Part shown: one piece after another, positions 49,469 to 58,884 of the stretch
Layout: every line of letters starts with the position of its first letter
Position numbering within the stretch: position 1 is the first letter of the stretch
DNA from: Elusimicrobiota bacterium
Lineage (GTDB): Bacteria > Elusimicrobiota > UBA8919
Direction: 5' to 3'
DNA length: 64,000 bases
Assembly (NCBI GenBank): GCA_028718185.1
Contig: JAQUMH010000003.1
Location: forward strand, 148,811 to 212,810
Made by a program: the position numbers and the translations under genes
The notes under the pieces: model-generated
Told to the model about the DNA's origin: nothing
The model's input: the letters and a program-made list of their open reading frames with translations, nothing else
Database searches by the model: none

Positions 49469-50750
49469 AGAGAAAATAAAAAAAAGAAAAGCTATTGTAT
49501 CTGTTATAGGATTAGGATATGTCGGGCTTCCGCTTGCAATTGAGTTTGCTAAGGAAGGTTTTCGTACAATCGGGCTCGATGTCGATAAAAGAAAGGTGGC
49601 GTTATTGAAAAATAAAAAGAGTTACATAAAACATATCCCGTCAGAAACAATAAAAAGTATAAAAGATTTTGAATCATCTACAGATTTTTCAAAATTGAAA
49701 GTTTGTGATTGCATTATTATATGTGTACCTACCCCGTTAACAGTTATGAAGGAACCGGACATGAGTTTTATCGTTAACACGACAGAAGTAATTTCAAAAT
49801 ATTTAAAGAAAGGACAGCTGATTGTTCTTGAAAGCACAACATATCCGGGTACCACAGATGAAGTTGTAAAGCCGATATTAGAAAAAGATGGACTTAAAGC
49901 TGGCAAAGATTTTCATCTTGCATTTTCTCCTGAAAGAGAGGATCCCGGTAACAAAAAATATACAACAAAAACAATTCCAAAAGTTGTTGGTGGCATAAAT
50001 GTAATATCAACCGAAATTGCGTCACTTTTGTATGGCAGTGTGATAAATAAAGTCATACCTGTCTCCTCTACAAAAGTGGCTGAATCAACGAAAATGTTGG
50101 AAAATACCTTTAGGGCTGTTAACATTGCTCTGATAAATGAACTTAAAATTTTATTTGATAAAATGGGTTTTGATGTTTGGGAAGTAATAAAAGCATCAGA
50201 GACTAAACCGTTTGGTTTTATGCCTTTTTATCCGGGACCTGGTTGGGGTGGGCATTGTATTCCAATTGACCCTTTTTATCTTTCCTGGAAGGCAAAACAA
50301 TATAATTTTCAGGCAAAGTTTATTGAACTTGCCGGAGAAGTCAATACTAAAATGCCGGAATATGTCATTGAAAAATTGCAAGATGCCTTAAACGAAAAAG
50401 GTATTGCTTTGAAAAATTCAAAAATACTGATATTAGGTATGGCGTATAAAAAAGACTCAGATGATATACGAGAATCGCCTTCACTAGAACTTACTGAAAT
50501 TTTAGAGAAAAAAGGTGTAATAGTTTCTTATAACGACCCGTACATTAACAAAATACCAAAAATGCGTCACCACAAAATTGAAAAAGCATCTGTTAAGCTA
50601 ACAGCTGAAAATATTAAAAAATATGACGCTGTTTTGATTGCAACCGATCATTCCTGTTATGACCACGATTTTATATTGAAAAATTCCAAATTGATTATTG
50701 ATACGAGAAATGCGATAAAACAAAAAAATAAAAAAGTTATTAAAGCATAA
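49458..50750 (+). CDS. Nucleotide-sugar dehydrogenase (WbpO/WecC type)
   Basis: This 430-aa dehydrogenase has VIGLGYVGLPLAIEFAKEG, a PTPL motif, AFSPEREDPGN and the catalytic Cys in GWGGHCIPIDPFYL. The sequence belongs to the UDP-N-acetylhexosamine dehydrogenases. It overlaps the epimerase gene by 11 bases. Confidence 0.9.
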   Translation: MDIKEKIKKRKAIVSVIGLGYVGLPLAIEFAKEGFRTIGLDVDKRKVALLKNKKSYIKHIPSETIKSIKDFESSTDFSKLKVCDCIIICVPTPLTVMKEPDMSFIVNTTEVISKYLKKGQLIVLESTTYPGTTDEVVKPILEKDGLKAGKDFHLAFSPEREDPGNKKYTTKTIPKVVGGINVISTEIASLLYGSVINKVIPVSSTKVAESTKMLENTFRAVNIALINELKILFDKMGFDVWEVIKASETKPFGFMPFYPGPGWGGHCIPIDPFYLSWKAKQYNFQAKFIELAGEVNTKMPEYVIEKLQDALNEKGIALKNSKILILGMAYKKDSDDIRESPSLELTEILEKKGVIVSYNDPYINKIPKMRHHKIEKASVKLTAENIKKYDAVLIATDHSCYDHDFILKNSKLIIDTRNAIKQKNKKVIKA

Positions 50751-50868
50751 TAAACGCGAATTATCACGAATTTTGTAACATCTCACGAATTATAGCACGA
50801 ATAATCTAACTTGATTTATTCGTGTAGTATTTGTGATATTTGTCGTTATTCGTGTGCATTCGTGTATT
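50751..50868. repeat. CGAATT/ATTCGTG-rich inverted-repeat block
   Basis: AACGCGAATTATCACGAATT, ATAGCACGAATAATC, and ATTCGTGTAGTATTTGTG, GTTATTCGTGTGCATTCGTG make an imperfect long inverted repeat. It fills the gap between the dehydrogenase and comF genes. Confidence 0.65.
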
Positions 50869-51576
50869 ATGAACATATCAAAAATAAGTGAAACAGTTAT
50901 TAATTTTTTCTTTCCAAATATTTGTGTTGTTTGTGGAGAAGATGCAAATAAAGTGAATCCATTCGTTTGTCAAACCTGCCTTGATAAAATTGAATATATA
51001 AAATTCCCATATTGTTTAACCTGTTTTCAACCTCTTCCCGATGGTGGTGCTCACTGTTGGCAGTGCCGTAAAACAAAATATCATTTTGATAAAATAATTA
51101 CTGTTGGTAAATATTGCAGTATATTAAGAGAACTAATATTAAAATTTAAAGAAAAAGATTTTTTAAAAGTAGTATTAGGGAATCTGCTGTTAGATACAAT
51201 AAAAAAGAACATAGATGTAAATCTGATTGATTATTTTATTTCTGTTCCGTTGAGCACAAAAAGAGAGTTTGAGCGTGGTTACAATCAATCACAGCTTCTG
51301 GTAGAGTTTATTTCGAATAAATTAAACAAAGAAGTTATTAAGAAAAATTTAATAAGAATAAAAGATACAAAACCTCAGTTTGAACTTTCCCGTGCAGAAC
51401 GGCTCGTCAACTTAAAAGATGTATTTATCGTGAAAGAACCGGCATTGTTAAAAGAAAAGAATATAGTACTTGTTGATGATATTGTAACCACGTGTTCCAC
51501 TTTTGAAGAATGTTCAAAGGTTTTAAAACGTACAGGGGTAAGAAAAGTTTACGGTTTAGCCCTAGCCCGTGACTGA
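50869..51576 (+). CDS. comF: ComF family phosphoribosyltransferase-like protein
   Basis: The ATG at 50869 gives MNISKISETVINFFFPNICVVCGE. An N-terminal zinc site (CVVC and CQTC, CWQC) is followed by a type I phosphoribosyltransferase fold with the PRPP motif VDDIVTTCSTFEE near residue 204. ComF proteins assist DNA uptake in competent bacteria. The 235-aa length is normal. Confidence 0.88.
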   Translation: MNISKISETVINFFFPNICVVCGEDANKVNPFVCQTCLDKIEYIKFPYCLTCFQPLPDGGAHCWQCRKTKYHFDKIITVGKYCSILRELILKFKEKDFLKVVLGNLLLDTIKKNIDVNLIDYFISVPLSTKREFERGYNQSQLLVEFISNKLNKEVIKKNLIRIKDTKPQFELSRAERLVNLKDVFIVKEPALLKEKNIVLVDDIVTTCSTFEECSKVLKRTGVRKVYGLALARD

Positions 51577-51693
51577 ATCTACAAATATTTATAATTTCAC
51601 CCGCCAGCAGTCATTCTGACCCCGACGTTTCTTCGGGGGAAGAATCTCGCCTTTAAAGTCACAAAAATATTTTTCATAAAAGTAGAAAAAGGC

Positions 51694-51721
51694 TTGACAT
51701 TTACATTCATTTTTATATAAT
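51694..51721 (+). promoter_or_regulatory. Promoter of the winged-helix regulator gene
   Basis: TTGACA (51694-51699) and TATAAT (51716-51721) are spaced by 16 bases and lie 28 bases before the ATG at 51749. Confidence 0.78.
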
Positions 51722-51748
51722 GTTCATAAATTGAACAAAGAGGTAAAA

Positions 51749-52282
51749 ATGGGTGCCGCTATATCGGAAAAAGAGTTCGCTGTAATTTCAGAACTTTCAA
51801 ATAATCATTCACCGAACCAAAGGATAATTGCCTGGAAACTGGGCATATCGCTTGGACTTACCAATCTTATAATTAACCGGTTAGCAAGAACAGGTTATAT
51901 CAAAATAAAACAGCTTAATCATCGCAACATACAATATTTTTTAACACCAAAGGGATTTTCAGAAAAAGCAAAGAAATCATATAACTATACGCTTAAAACC
52001 ATCAGTGTTTTGAAACTTATCCGTGAAAAAATCCAAAGCTTAGTTATGGAAAGATATAAGTCCGGGGCTAAAAACTTTTTAATAGTAGGTGATAACGAAT
52101 TAGCAGATTTAACAGAAATAGCCATAAAAAAACTTTCTATACCGGATGTTAAATATTCCCGTGCAGTTAAAATTGAGAAGATTGCTAATAATACAGTTAT
52201 ATTTTACACAGTAAAAAATAAAACTACAGAAAACTCTGTAGATTTGATTTCACATCTTGCTAATTCGGGATTAAATGTTTAA
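51749..52282 (+). CDS. MarR-like winged-helix protein
   Basis: The ATG at 51749 has AGAGGT upstream. The first 75 residues form a winged helix-turn-helix (FAVISELSNNHSPNQRIIAWKLGISLGLTNLIINRLARTGYIKIKQ). The C-terminal half (RYKSGAKNFLIVGDNELADLTEIAI) resembles a small nucleotide-fold that may sense a ligand. Similar two-domain regulators occur in polysaccharide clusters. The regulated genes are unknown. Confidence 0.78.
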   Translation: MGAAISEKEFAVISELSNNHSPNQRIIAWKLGISLGLTNLIINRLARTGYIKIKQLNHRNIQYFLTPKGFSEKAKKSYNYTLKTISVLKLIREKIQSLVMERYKSGAKNFLIVGDNELADLTEIAIKKLSIPDVKYSRAVKIEKIANNTVIFYTVKNKTTENSVDLISHLANSGLNV

Positions 52283-52365
52283 ATCCGACGTTTCTTGAAT
52301 TTTATAAATGTGGAATATTCAGCGTTTATCTGCGTAGTAATCAGCGTAAATCAGCGAGGTTTTTA

Positions 52366-53331
52366 ATGAATATATTAAGAAATGTCAGAGAAGTCATAAA
52401 AAGTGAAATAGATACTTTAAAAAGTGTAAAAATCGGGGTTAACGATTCATATAAAAAAGCAATAAGAATGATTTTTACTTGTAAGGGAAAAATTATCGTG
52501 ACCGGTGTTGGAAAATCTGGAAATATAGCTCAAAAAATTGCTGCTACACTGGTTTCAACAGGTACCCCGGCTATATATTTACATCCTACTGAAGGGATGC
52601 ATGGGAGTTTGGGGGTTATTCATAAAAATGATATAATTTTAGCGATTGGGAAATCGGGGGAGAGCGAAGAACTTTTAGGCATACTTCCGTCCATTAAAAA
52701 AATAGGAGCAAAAATAATTTCTATAACAGCTAATCTTGAATCTACACTTGCAGAAAATTCTGATTTAATTTTATTTACGAAAATAAATCAGGAGGCCTGC
52801 CCTTTAAATCTGATACCGACAAATTCCACTACTGCCGCTTTGGTTATTGGTGATGCAATTGCGATAACATTAATGAAAATGAGAAAATTTAAATCAGAGG
52901 ATTTCGGGTTACTTCATCCCGGTGGTATAATAGGTAAACGGCTTCTTTTAACAATTGGCGATATTATGAGGTCCGGTACAGATAACCCGTTGATTAAAAT
53001 TGATGATTCAATAAGTAAAATGTTTTTAGAAATTACAAAAAAGAGATGCGGTGCGGTTTCTGTGATAGGTAAAAGCCAGAAATTATTAGGTTTTATAACT
53101 GATTACGATATAAGAAAAGTTTTAGAGAAAAGAGAAGATATATTTTCAAAAAAAATAAAAGATATTATGAATCCAAGACCGGTGTTTGCATATTCAGATA
53201 TGAAAGCAACAGATGTATTAGCAGTTATGCAGAACAGGGAAAAAGCAATTGTTGTTTTACCTGTCCTAAATAGGAATAAAAAAGTTGTTGGTATAATCCA
53301 CATGCAGGATATTTTAGCGAGAGGTCTATAA
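52366..53331 (+). CDS. kdsD: Arabinose-5-phosphate isomerase
   Basis: This 321-aa protein has a SIS domain (VTGVGKSGNIAQKIAATLVSTGTPAIYLHPTEGMHGSLG) and two CBS domains (about residues 205-260 and 268-321). It interconverts ribulose-5-phosphate and arabinose-5-phosphate for Kdo synthesis, indicating an outer membrane with LPS or a Kdo-containing capsule. Confidence 0.93.
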   Translation: MNILRNVREVIKSEIDTLKSVKIGVNDSYKKAIRMIFTCKGKIIVTGVGKSGNIAQKIAATLVSTGTPAIYLHPTEGMHGSLGVIHKNDIILAIGKSGESEELLGILPSIKKIGAKIISITANLESTLAENSDLILFTKINQEACPLNLIPTNSTTAALVIGDAIAITLMKMRKFKSEDFGLLHPGGIIGKRLLLTIGDIMRSGTDNPLIKIDDSISKMFLEITKKRCGAVSVIGKSQKLLGFITDYDIRKVLEKREDIFSKKIKDIMNPRPVFAYSDMKATDVLAVMQNREKAIVVLPVLNRNKKVVGIIHMQDILARGL

Positions 53332-53360
53332 AGGAACGCGGAACAGAAATAGGACTAGAC

Positions 53361-53798
53361 ACCGAACTGACACGGAAATATGAGTAAGCTTTTATATGAA
53401 CATGAGTCTTATATTATTCGTGGTATAGCATTTGATATTTATAAGAAATTTAGAAATAGGCATAAGGAAAAAATATATCAAAATGCTTGTTATAATGGCA
53501 TTATAAATAAAAAGTTGATTGTAGAAAAGGAAAAGAGAGTTTCTGTATATTTTGATGGTAAGAAAGTTGGGACATATGTTCCGGATTTAGTTGTTGAAGA
53601 CAAAATTATGATAGAATTAAAAGTAAAGCCAGTGATAACACAAGAAGATATTAAACAATTTTGGTACTATCTTAAATGTTCAAATTATAAACTTGGATTT
53701 TTAATAAACTTTGGTGCTTCCAATGGAATACAAATACTTCGTAGGGTTTATTGAAAATTCTGTGTCTGTTCTGTGTTTTAGTTCCGTGTCAGTTCAGG
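53361..53798. repeat. Inverted repeats flanking the GxxExxY gene
   Basis: CCGAACTGACACGGAA on the left (about 53362-53377) is matched by TTCCGTGTCAGTTCAGG on the right (53782-53798). Further words (GAACAGAAAT left, TCTGTTCTGTG right) extend the similarity. A related solo copy, TCTGTGTCAGTTCAGTG, lies at about 45202-45218. Confidence 0.65.
53380..53754 (+). CDS. GxxExxY family protein
   Basis: This 124-aa protein matches the GxxExxY family: the N-terminal motif is degenerate (HKEKIYQNA), followed by VYFDGKKVGTYVPDLVVEDKIMIELKV, where D and ELK recall PD-(D/E)XK nucleases. The end FLINFGASNGIQILRRVY is typical. The biochemical role is unknown. The gene is framed by inverted repeats. Confidence 0.85.
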   Translation: MSKLLYEHESYIIRGIAFDIYKKFRNRHKEKIYQNACYNGIINKKLIVEKEKRVSVYFDGKKVGTYVPDLVVEDKIMIELKVKPVITQEDIKQFWYYLKCSNYKLGFLINFGASNGIQILRRVY

Positions 53799-53807
53799 GG
53801 TATTTAT

Positions 53808-54953
53808 ATGAAGATACAAATGGTTGATTTAAAAGTAAATTATTTAAGCATCAAAGACGAAATTGATAGTGCGATAAAAAATATTCTGGATAAAACAAAC
53901 TTTATTTTAGGTGAAGAAGTGAAAAGATTTGAAGGTGAATTCGCAAAATATTGCGGTGTAAAGTATGCAGCAGGTGTAGCCAATGGGACGGACGCGTTAA
54001 AAATTGCGGTACTTGCCTGTGGTATAAATAAAGGTGATGAAATAATTACAACACCATTTACATTTATAGCAACCAGTGAGGCAATTGTTCAGGCAGGCGG
54101 AATACCTGTTTTTGCTGATATTGATTTAGAAACTTATACTATTAATCCGAAAGAAATAGAAAAGAAAATAACAAAAAAGACAAAAGCAATTTTACCTGTT
54201 CATTTGTACGGGCATCCGTGCAATATGGAAGAAATTTTAAAAATTGCAAAAAAATATAATTTGAAAGTTATAGAAGATTGCGCTCAATCATTTTCAGCAA
54301 AATCTACACTTCCCACTTCCCACTTGCCCGCCAAGGGTTTAGTGGAGGGCTTCCCACTTGCTGGTTCTCAAGGTGATGCCGGTTGTTTCAGTTTTTTTCC
54401 AGCTAAGAATTTAGGATGTTTTGGGGATGGTGGTATGGTTATTACAAATAACGAAAAAATCTACACAAATATATTAATGCTAAGAAATCATGGCCAGCGT
54501 GAAAAATATTTAACTGAAATTAATGGGTTTAATTCACGTCTCGATACAATCCAGGCGGCAATTCTCTCGGTTAAGCTAAAATATATTGAAAAATGGACAG
54601 AAATGAGGAATGAAATCGCTCAAAAATATAATAATGCACTTAAAGAAGTAGCAATTGTGCCAATGGTATCTAAAAATTGCAGGCATTCGTTTAATTATTA
54701 TAATATACGTTTTAAAGATAAAGCAACAAGAGATAAAGTAAAAAAGCATTTGTCAGAAAACGAAGTAGCTTGCCAGATTTATTATCCCCAATCACTTCAC
54801 TTGCAGGAAGTATATAAAAACCTAGGATATAAAAAAGGCGATTTCCCTATATCAGAAAAAGCACAGGATGAAACTCTTTCGCTCCCAATGTATCCTGAAT
54901 TAGATGATGAAAAGATTAATTACATAGTTACTAAAATAAAAGAAAAAGTTTAA
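53808..54953 (+). CDS. DegT/DnrJ/EryC1 sugar aminotransferase (WbpE-like)
   Basis: The ATG at 53808 (CAGGGG upstream) gives MKIQMVDLKVNYLSIKDEI. The 381-aa protein has GTDALKIA, DCAQSF and the PLP lysine in FFPAKNLGCFGDGG. Between DCAQSFSA and GDAGCF there is an extra loop of about 20 residues (STLPTSHLPAKGLVEGFPLAG) encoded by a decayed GCCCGCC-type palindrome. It transfers an amino group to a keto-sugar nucleotide. Confidence 0.92.
   Translation: MKIQMVDLKVNYLSIKDEIDSAIKNILDKTNFILGEEVKRFEGEFAKYCGVKYAAGVANGTDALKIAVLACGINKGDEIITTPFTFIATSEAIVQAGGIPVFADIDLETYTINPKEIEKKITKKTKAILPVHLYGHPCNMEEILKIAKKYNLKVIEDCAQSFSAKSTLPTSHLPAKGLVEGFPLAGSQGDAGCFSFFPAKNLGCFGDGGMVITNNEKIYTNILMLRNHGQREKYLTEINGFNSRLDTIQAAILSVKLKYIEKWTEMRNEIAQKYNNALKEVAIVPMVSKNCRHSFNYYNIRFKDKATRDKVKKHLSENEVACQIYYPQSLHLQEVYKNLGYKKGDFPISEKAQDETLSLPMYPELDDEKINYIVTKIKEKV
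54302..54363. repeat. Palindrome-derived insertion inside the aminotransferase gene
   Basis: CTTCCCACTTCCCACTTG precedes GCCCGCCAAGGGTTTAGTGGAGGGC (split here: GCCCGCCAAGG then GTTTAGTGGAGGGC), 3 mismatches from the intergenic palindrome consensus. It remains in frame. Confidence 0.75.
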
Positions 54954-55004
54954 ACAAAGTAGTCGCTTGCCCTTGGCAAGCCAGTTAAAAGATTGGATTA
55001 ATCA

Positions 55005-55622
55005 ATGATAAATAAAATAAATAAAAAATCCATTATTTATCCCAAAGTAAAATTAGGAAAGGACTGCATTGTAGAAGAATTCGCAATAATTGGAGTACCG
55101 CCAAAGGGTTTTAAAACAGGTGAATTAGAAACAGTTATTGGTGATAATGCAGTAATCCGGTCACACACTGTTATTTATGCCGGTAATAAAATTGGAAACA
55201 ATTTCCAGACAGGGAATAAAGCTAACATAAGAGAACTAAATAAAATAGGCGATAACGTGAGTATAGGTACTTTATCTGTAATTGAACATCATATCCAAAT
55301 TGGAAGTGGAGTAAGAATTCACACTCAAGTATTTATACCTGAATTTACAGTGCTTGAAGACGAATGTTGGATAGGACCGAACGTAGTTTTCACTAATGCC
55401 AAATATCCAAAATCTCCAAATGTTAAAAAAGAATTGAAAGGAGCATATATTAAAAAACATGCGATAGTTGGTGCAAATAGCACCTTACTTCCCGGTATAA
55501 TTGTCGGTGCACATACTCTTATTGGTGCAGGAAGTGTTGTAACTAAAAATGTACCAGACGGTGTGGTCGTGGCAGGCAATCCGGCTAAACATATTAATAA
55601 AATAGAAAATTTACCATATTAA
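55005..55622 (+). CDS. Left-handed beta-helix acetyltransferase (WbpD-like)
   Basis: This 205-aa protein has hexapeptide repeats (VIGDNAVIRSHTVIYAGNKIGNNFQTG, VSIGTLSVIEHHIQIGSG) and ends VVAGNPAKHINKI. It probably N-acetylates the amino-sugar made by the upstream aminotransferase. The exact substrate is not fixed by sequence. Confidence 0.85.
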   Translation: MINKINKKSIIYPKVKLGKDCIVEEFAIIGVPPKGFKTGELETVIGDNAVIRSHTVIYAGNKIGNNFQTGNKANIRELNKIGDNVSIGTLSVIEHHIQIGSGVRIHTQVFIPEFTVLEDECWIGPNVVFTNAKYPKSPNVKKELKGAYIKKHAIVGANSTLLPGIIVGAHTLIGAGSVVTKNVPDGVVVAGNPAKHINKIENLPY

Positions 55623-55674
55623 AATGTAAAGATTTTGCCCTTGGCAAGCAAAGATTTTCAAAGGGGATGAAATT

Positions 55675-56481
55675 ATGGAAGAGCAAGAAATTGATTTTAG
55701 GCATTATTTAAGAATATTAAAAAAGAGGTGGAAACTGATTGTATATATTACTGTTACTGGTATTATGCTTTCTGTGTTATATGTGTTAATCACCCCAAAA
55801 ATTTATGAAACAGTTGCCTTAATTGAACCGGCAAAGATTCAAAAAGTACCTGTTGAAACTGCAGATTCCTTAGAATTGTTATTGAAAAATCCATTAAATC
55901 CATATCTAAAAGATATCGCGGCAAAAATGGATATACAAGAGAAAAAAGCATATAATCTCGCTAATCGGTTTTTTATAAAAAATAAATTGGATTATATATC
56001 AGTAGAAGCTAAAGGCAATACACCGGAAAATGCAAAAAAATTAGCTGATTTGATTTGTTCGTTGATTTTGAAAAGGCAGGATGATTTAATGAAGGATGCC
56101 CTGAAAATTATTAATGAAGAAATAAACAATTTAAATGAACAAAATATATTTATTAAAAATGATCTTGAACAATTGAATAAAAAAATATTAAGAAAAGAAA
56201 TGACAGATGTTCTGGCACAATCATATATATATCAAGCATTGATTCAGTCAAAGGAAAGTGCTTTAACAAGGCAAACACAATTGTATGAAAGATTAAGGCA
56301 AAAAGAAATGGAATTGAAATACTATACAAAATCTGCAACTATAGTAGCAGAAGCATCTCTCCCAAGAATAAGTGTTTCATCAGAAAAAACAAGAACAATT
56401 TATGTTATAACAAGTCTATTCTTTATATTTTCTATTTTTATTGTATTCGCAATTGAATATTTTGAAAAAGAGCCGCTATAA
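55675..56481 (+). CDS. Wzz-type polysaccharide chain-length protein, paralogue 1
   Basis: This 268-aa protein has two membrane segments (about residues 20-40 and 240-262) around a periplasmic helical domain, and the N-terminal EIDFRHYLRILKKRWKLI signature of chain-length determinants. AAAGGGG lies upstream of the ATG. A related protein is encoded two genes later. Confidence 0.88.
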   Translation: MEEQEIDFRHYLRILKKRWKLIVYITVTGIMLSVLYVLITPKIYETVALIEPAKIQKVPVETADSLELLLKNPLNPYLKDIAAKMDIQEKKAYNLANRFFIKNKLDYISVEAKGNTPENAKKLADLICSLILKRQDDLMKDALKIINEEINNLNEQNIFIKNDLEQLNKKILRKEMTDVLAQSYIYQALIQSKESALTRQTQLYERLRQKEMELKYYTKSATIVAEASLPRISVSSEKTRTIYVITSLFFIFSIFIVFAIEYFEKEPL

Positions 56482-56495
56482 GTGATAAATGTTAT

Positions 56496-57248
56496 ATGAA
56501 TAATAATAAAAGGAAATATGGGTGGATACCTGATATTCCTGATAATAGAGATTTTCTTTATTCAAGGGTAATGAAAGTTCCAAAAACATTACCAGTCAAA
56601 GTTGACTTAAGAAAAAAATGTTCTTCTATTGAAGACCAGGGACAATTAGGAAGTTGTACTGCAAATGCTTTGGTAGGTAATTTGGAATTTTTAGATGTGC
56701 GAGACGGGAATGGTTATATTGACCAGAGCAGATTATTTATTTACTATAATGAAAGATTATTACGAGATACAGTTAATGAAGATTCAGGTGCTATGTTAAG
56801 AGATGGAATAAAATCGTTGGTAAAATGGGGTTCTTGTTCTGAAACTACATGGCCTTACAAAATAAATAATTTTACAAAAAAACCTTCTCTTAAAACATAT
56901 CAGTCGGCTAAAAAACATTGTATAACTTCATATCACAGAATGAATACTATAGATGAGATGAAAGTATGTTTAGCAGACGGTTTTCCTTTTGTTTTTGGAT
57001 TTGCCGTATATGAGAGTTTTCAGACACAAGAGGTCGTTCGCACGGGTATTGCAAATTTACCTGATGGAAAAGAACATATGTTAGGAGGGCATGCTGTTGT
57101 GTCGGTGGGATACGATGAAAAATTAAAAAGATTCATAGTCAGGAATTCGTGGGGTATTGAGTGGGGTATAAAAGGTTATTTTACAATGCCGTATCAATAT
57201 TTGGAATCCCGTGATTTATCTGACGATTTCTGGACAATAAGAAAATAA
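56496..57248 (+). CDS. Papain-like (C1) cysteine protease
   Basis: This 250-aa protein has the papain triad: Cys54 in DQGQLGSCTANA, His199 in GGHAVV and Asn217 in VRNSWGIEWG. No signal peptide is visible, yet C1 proteases of bacteria are often exported or act on surface proteins. It lies between two Wzz-like genes, 14 bases behind the first. Its link to polysaccharide assembly is unexplained. Confidence 0.9.
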   Translation: MNNNKRKYGWIPDIPDNRDFLYSRVMKVPKTLPVKVDLRKKCSSIEDQGQLGSCTANALVGNLEFLDVRDGNGYIDQSRLFIYYNERLLRDTVNEDSGAMLRDGIKSLVKWGSCSETTWPYKINNFTKKPSLKTYQSAKKHCITSYHRMNTIDEMKVCLADGFPFVFGFAVYESFQTQEVVRTGIANLPDGKEHMLGGHAVVSVGYDEKLKRFIVRNSWGIEWGIKGYFTMPYQYLESRDLSDDFWTIRK

Positions 57249-57286
57249 AGAATATGAAAGAATAGATGGATAGAAAAGGAGGAGTA

Positions 57287-58108
57287 ATGGAAGAGAAGGA
57301 AATTGATTTTATAAAGATATTTATTGACTGTCTAAAGATAATTAAGAAAAGATTTAGATTGGTTGTAGGATTTACTGCGGTATGTGCAGTTATTGCTATA
57401 ATATACTCCTTTACTTTTCTGCCTGTTACATACGAGTCAACTGCAATTATTGAGCCGGCAAAAATCAACAATGTGGCAGTAGAAACCGTACAAATCGCAG
57501 AATTCTTTTTCAAGAATCCGTTAAATCCATATTTAAAAGAGATTGCATCTGAGCTTGGTATGAAAGAAAAAGAAGCATATGCCCTTTCTTTTAGATTCAA
57601 GATTATGGACAAATTGGGTTATATGCAGATAATAGGTAAAGGAAGTACACCTGAAGAAGCAAAAAAATTAACAGATATTCTTATCTCAATGATATTAAAA
57701 AGACAAGAAAAGTTAGCAAAAAACGCGTTGGAAATTTCTGAAAATGAAATGACTAACTTGAAAGAACAATTTTTATCGGTTAAAGCTGAACTTGAAAAAA
57801 TTGACAAAACACTTTATCAAAAAGAGAGTGCGAGTACACAAGGGCAGGGATATGTGTTCCAGGGTTTGATTCAATTGAAGGAAAATGCGTTAAAAAGGCA
57901 GTTGGACCTTGAAGCAAGAATAAAATCAAAAGAGATGGATATGAAATATTTTACAAAGACTGCTTCAGTTGTTGCTGAGCCTACTTTACCGATTTTAAAA
58001 AGTGGTCCCTCAAAATTAATTACAGCTATTAATTATACTTTTTCTGGATTATTTTTAGCCTTAGTTTTAGCGTTTATTATTGAATTTTTCAAAAAATATC
58101 CAATATAA
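57287..58108 (+). CDS. Wzz-type polysaccharide chain-length protein, paralogue 2
   Basis: The ATG at 57287 with AAAGGAGGAG upstream beats a start 21 bases earlier. The 273-aa protein shares IEPAKINNVAVETVQ, FKNPLNPYLKEIASELGM and the end-of-protein membrane helix with paralogue 1 (about residues 247-268). Gene duplication around the protease gene is likely. Confidence 0.88.
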   Translation: MEEKEIDFIKIFIDCLKIIKKRFRLVVGFTAVCAVIAIIYSFTFLPVTYESTAIIEPAKINNVAVETVQIAEFFFKNPLNPYLKEIASELGMKEKEAYALSFRFKIMDKLGYMQIIGKGSTPEEAKKLTDILISMILKRQEKLAKNALEISENEMTNLKEQFLSVKAELEKIDKTLYQKESASTQGQGYVFQGLIQLKENALKRQLDLEARIKSKEMDMKYFTKTASVVAEPTLPILKSGPSKLITAINYTFSGLFLALVLAFIIEFFKKYPI

Positions 58109-58228
58109 AAATATTGATAATAAGTTACTGCATAAAAAATTAACTTATTAATCGTGACAGGAATTGTTAGTTGAAAAATATAAGTTATTGGATTTTATTA
58201 ATATTTCTCAAAATTAGGAAGGTGATTT

Positions 58229-58816
58229 ATGGAGCGATTTATAGAAAAGTATTACAATGAACTTTCAGTATTATTTGATTCTGTTAGAGTTACAAATAGT
58301 AGAAGAAATAAATTAGGCTTTTTTAAGGGTATCGAAGTTGTCTGTAATGTCATTAAAAGACAATCTGATAAAGGCGGTAAGTTGTTTTTTATCGGTAACG
58401 GTGCAAGTGCTTCCATCTCAAGTCATATGTCTACTGATTTCTGGAAAAATGGCGGAATTCAATCGCTTGCTTTTAATGATAGTTCTCTATTAACTTGTGT
58501 TAGTAATGATTTTGGTTATAGATATGTATTTGAAAAACCGATAGAGATGTTTGCGGATAAAGGGGATGTTTTATTTGCGATTAGTAGTTCCGGTAAATCT
58601 GAGAATATAATTAGAGGAGTGAAAATGGCGTGTTCAAAAAAACTCAATATAATTACATTATCGGGATTTAATAAAAAAAATCCCCTCTGTTCTTTAGGGG
58701 ATATAAATTTTTATGTGCCTTCTCCTTCATATGGTTACGTAGAAATTATACATCAGGCTATATGCCATAGTATACTTGATATGATTCTCTTGGAACGTAA
58801 ATATAAAAGGAAATAA
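58229..58816 (+). CDS. SIS-domain sugar isomerase (GmhA-like)
   Basis: This 195-aa SIS protein has FFIGNGASASISSHMSTDFWKNGG, FAISSSGKSENIIRGV and the C-terminal HQAICHSILDMI. This is the layout of sedoheptulose-7-phosphate isomerase. AGGAAGGTG precedes the ATG. A heptose kinase/nucleotidyltransferase-like enzyme is encoded two genes downstream. Confidence 0.85.
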   Translation: MERFIEKYYNELSVLFDSVRVTNSRRNKLGFFKGIEVVCNVIKRQSDKGGKLFFIGNGASASISSHMSTDFWKNGGIQSLAFNDSSLLTCVSNDFGYRYVFEKPIEMFADKGDVLFAISSSGKSENIIRGVKMACSKKLNIITLSGFNKKNPLCSLGDINFYVPSPSYGYVEIIHQAICHSILDMILLERKYKRK

Positions 58817-58884
58817 ATTTAAAGTAAGTATTTATATATTGAATAGCACAATAGATGAATTAATAGGTATTGGGAGTTAGAGTG

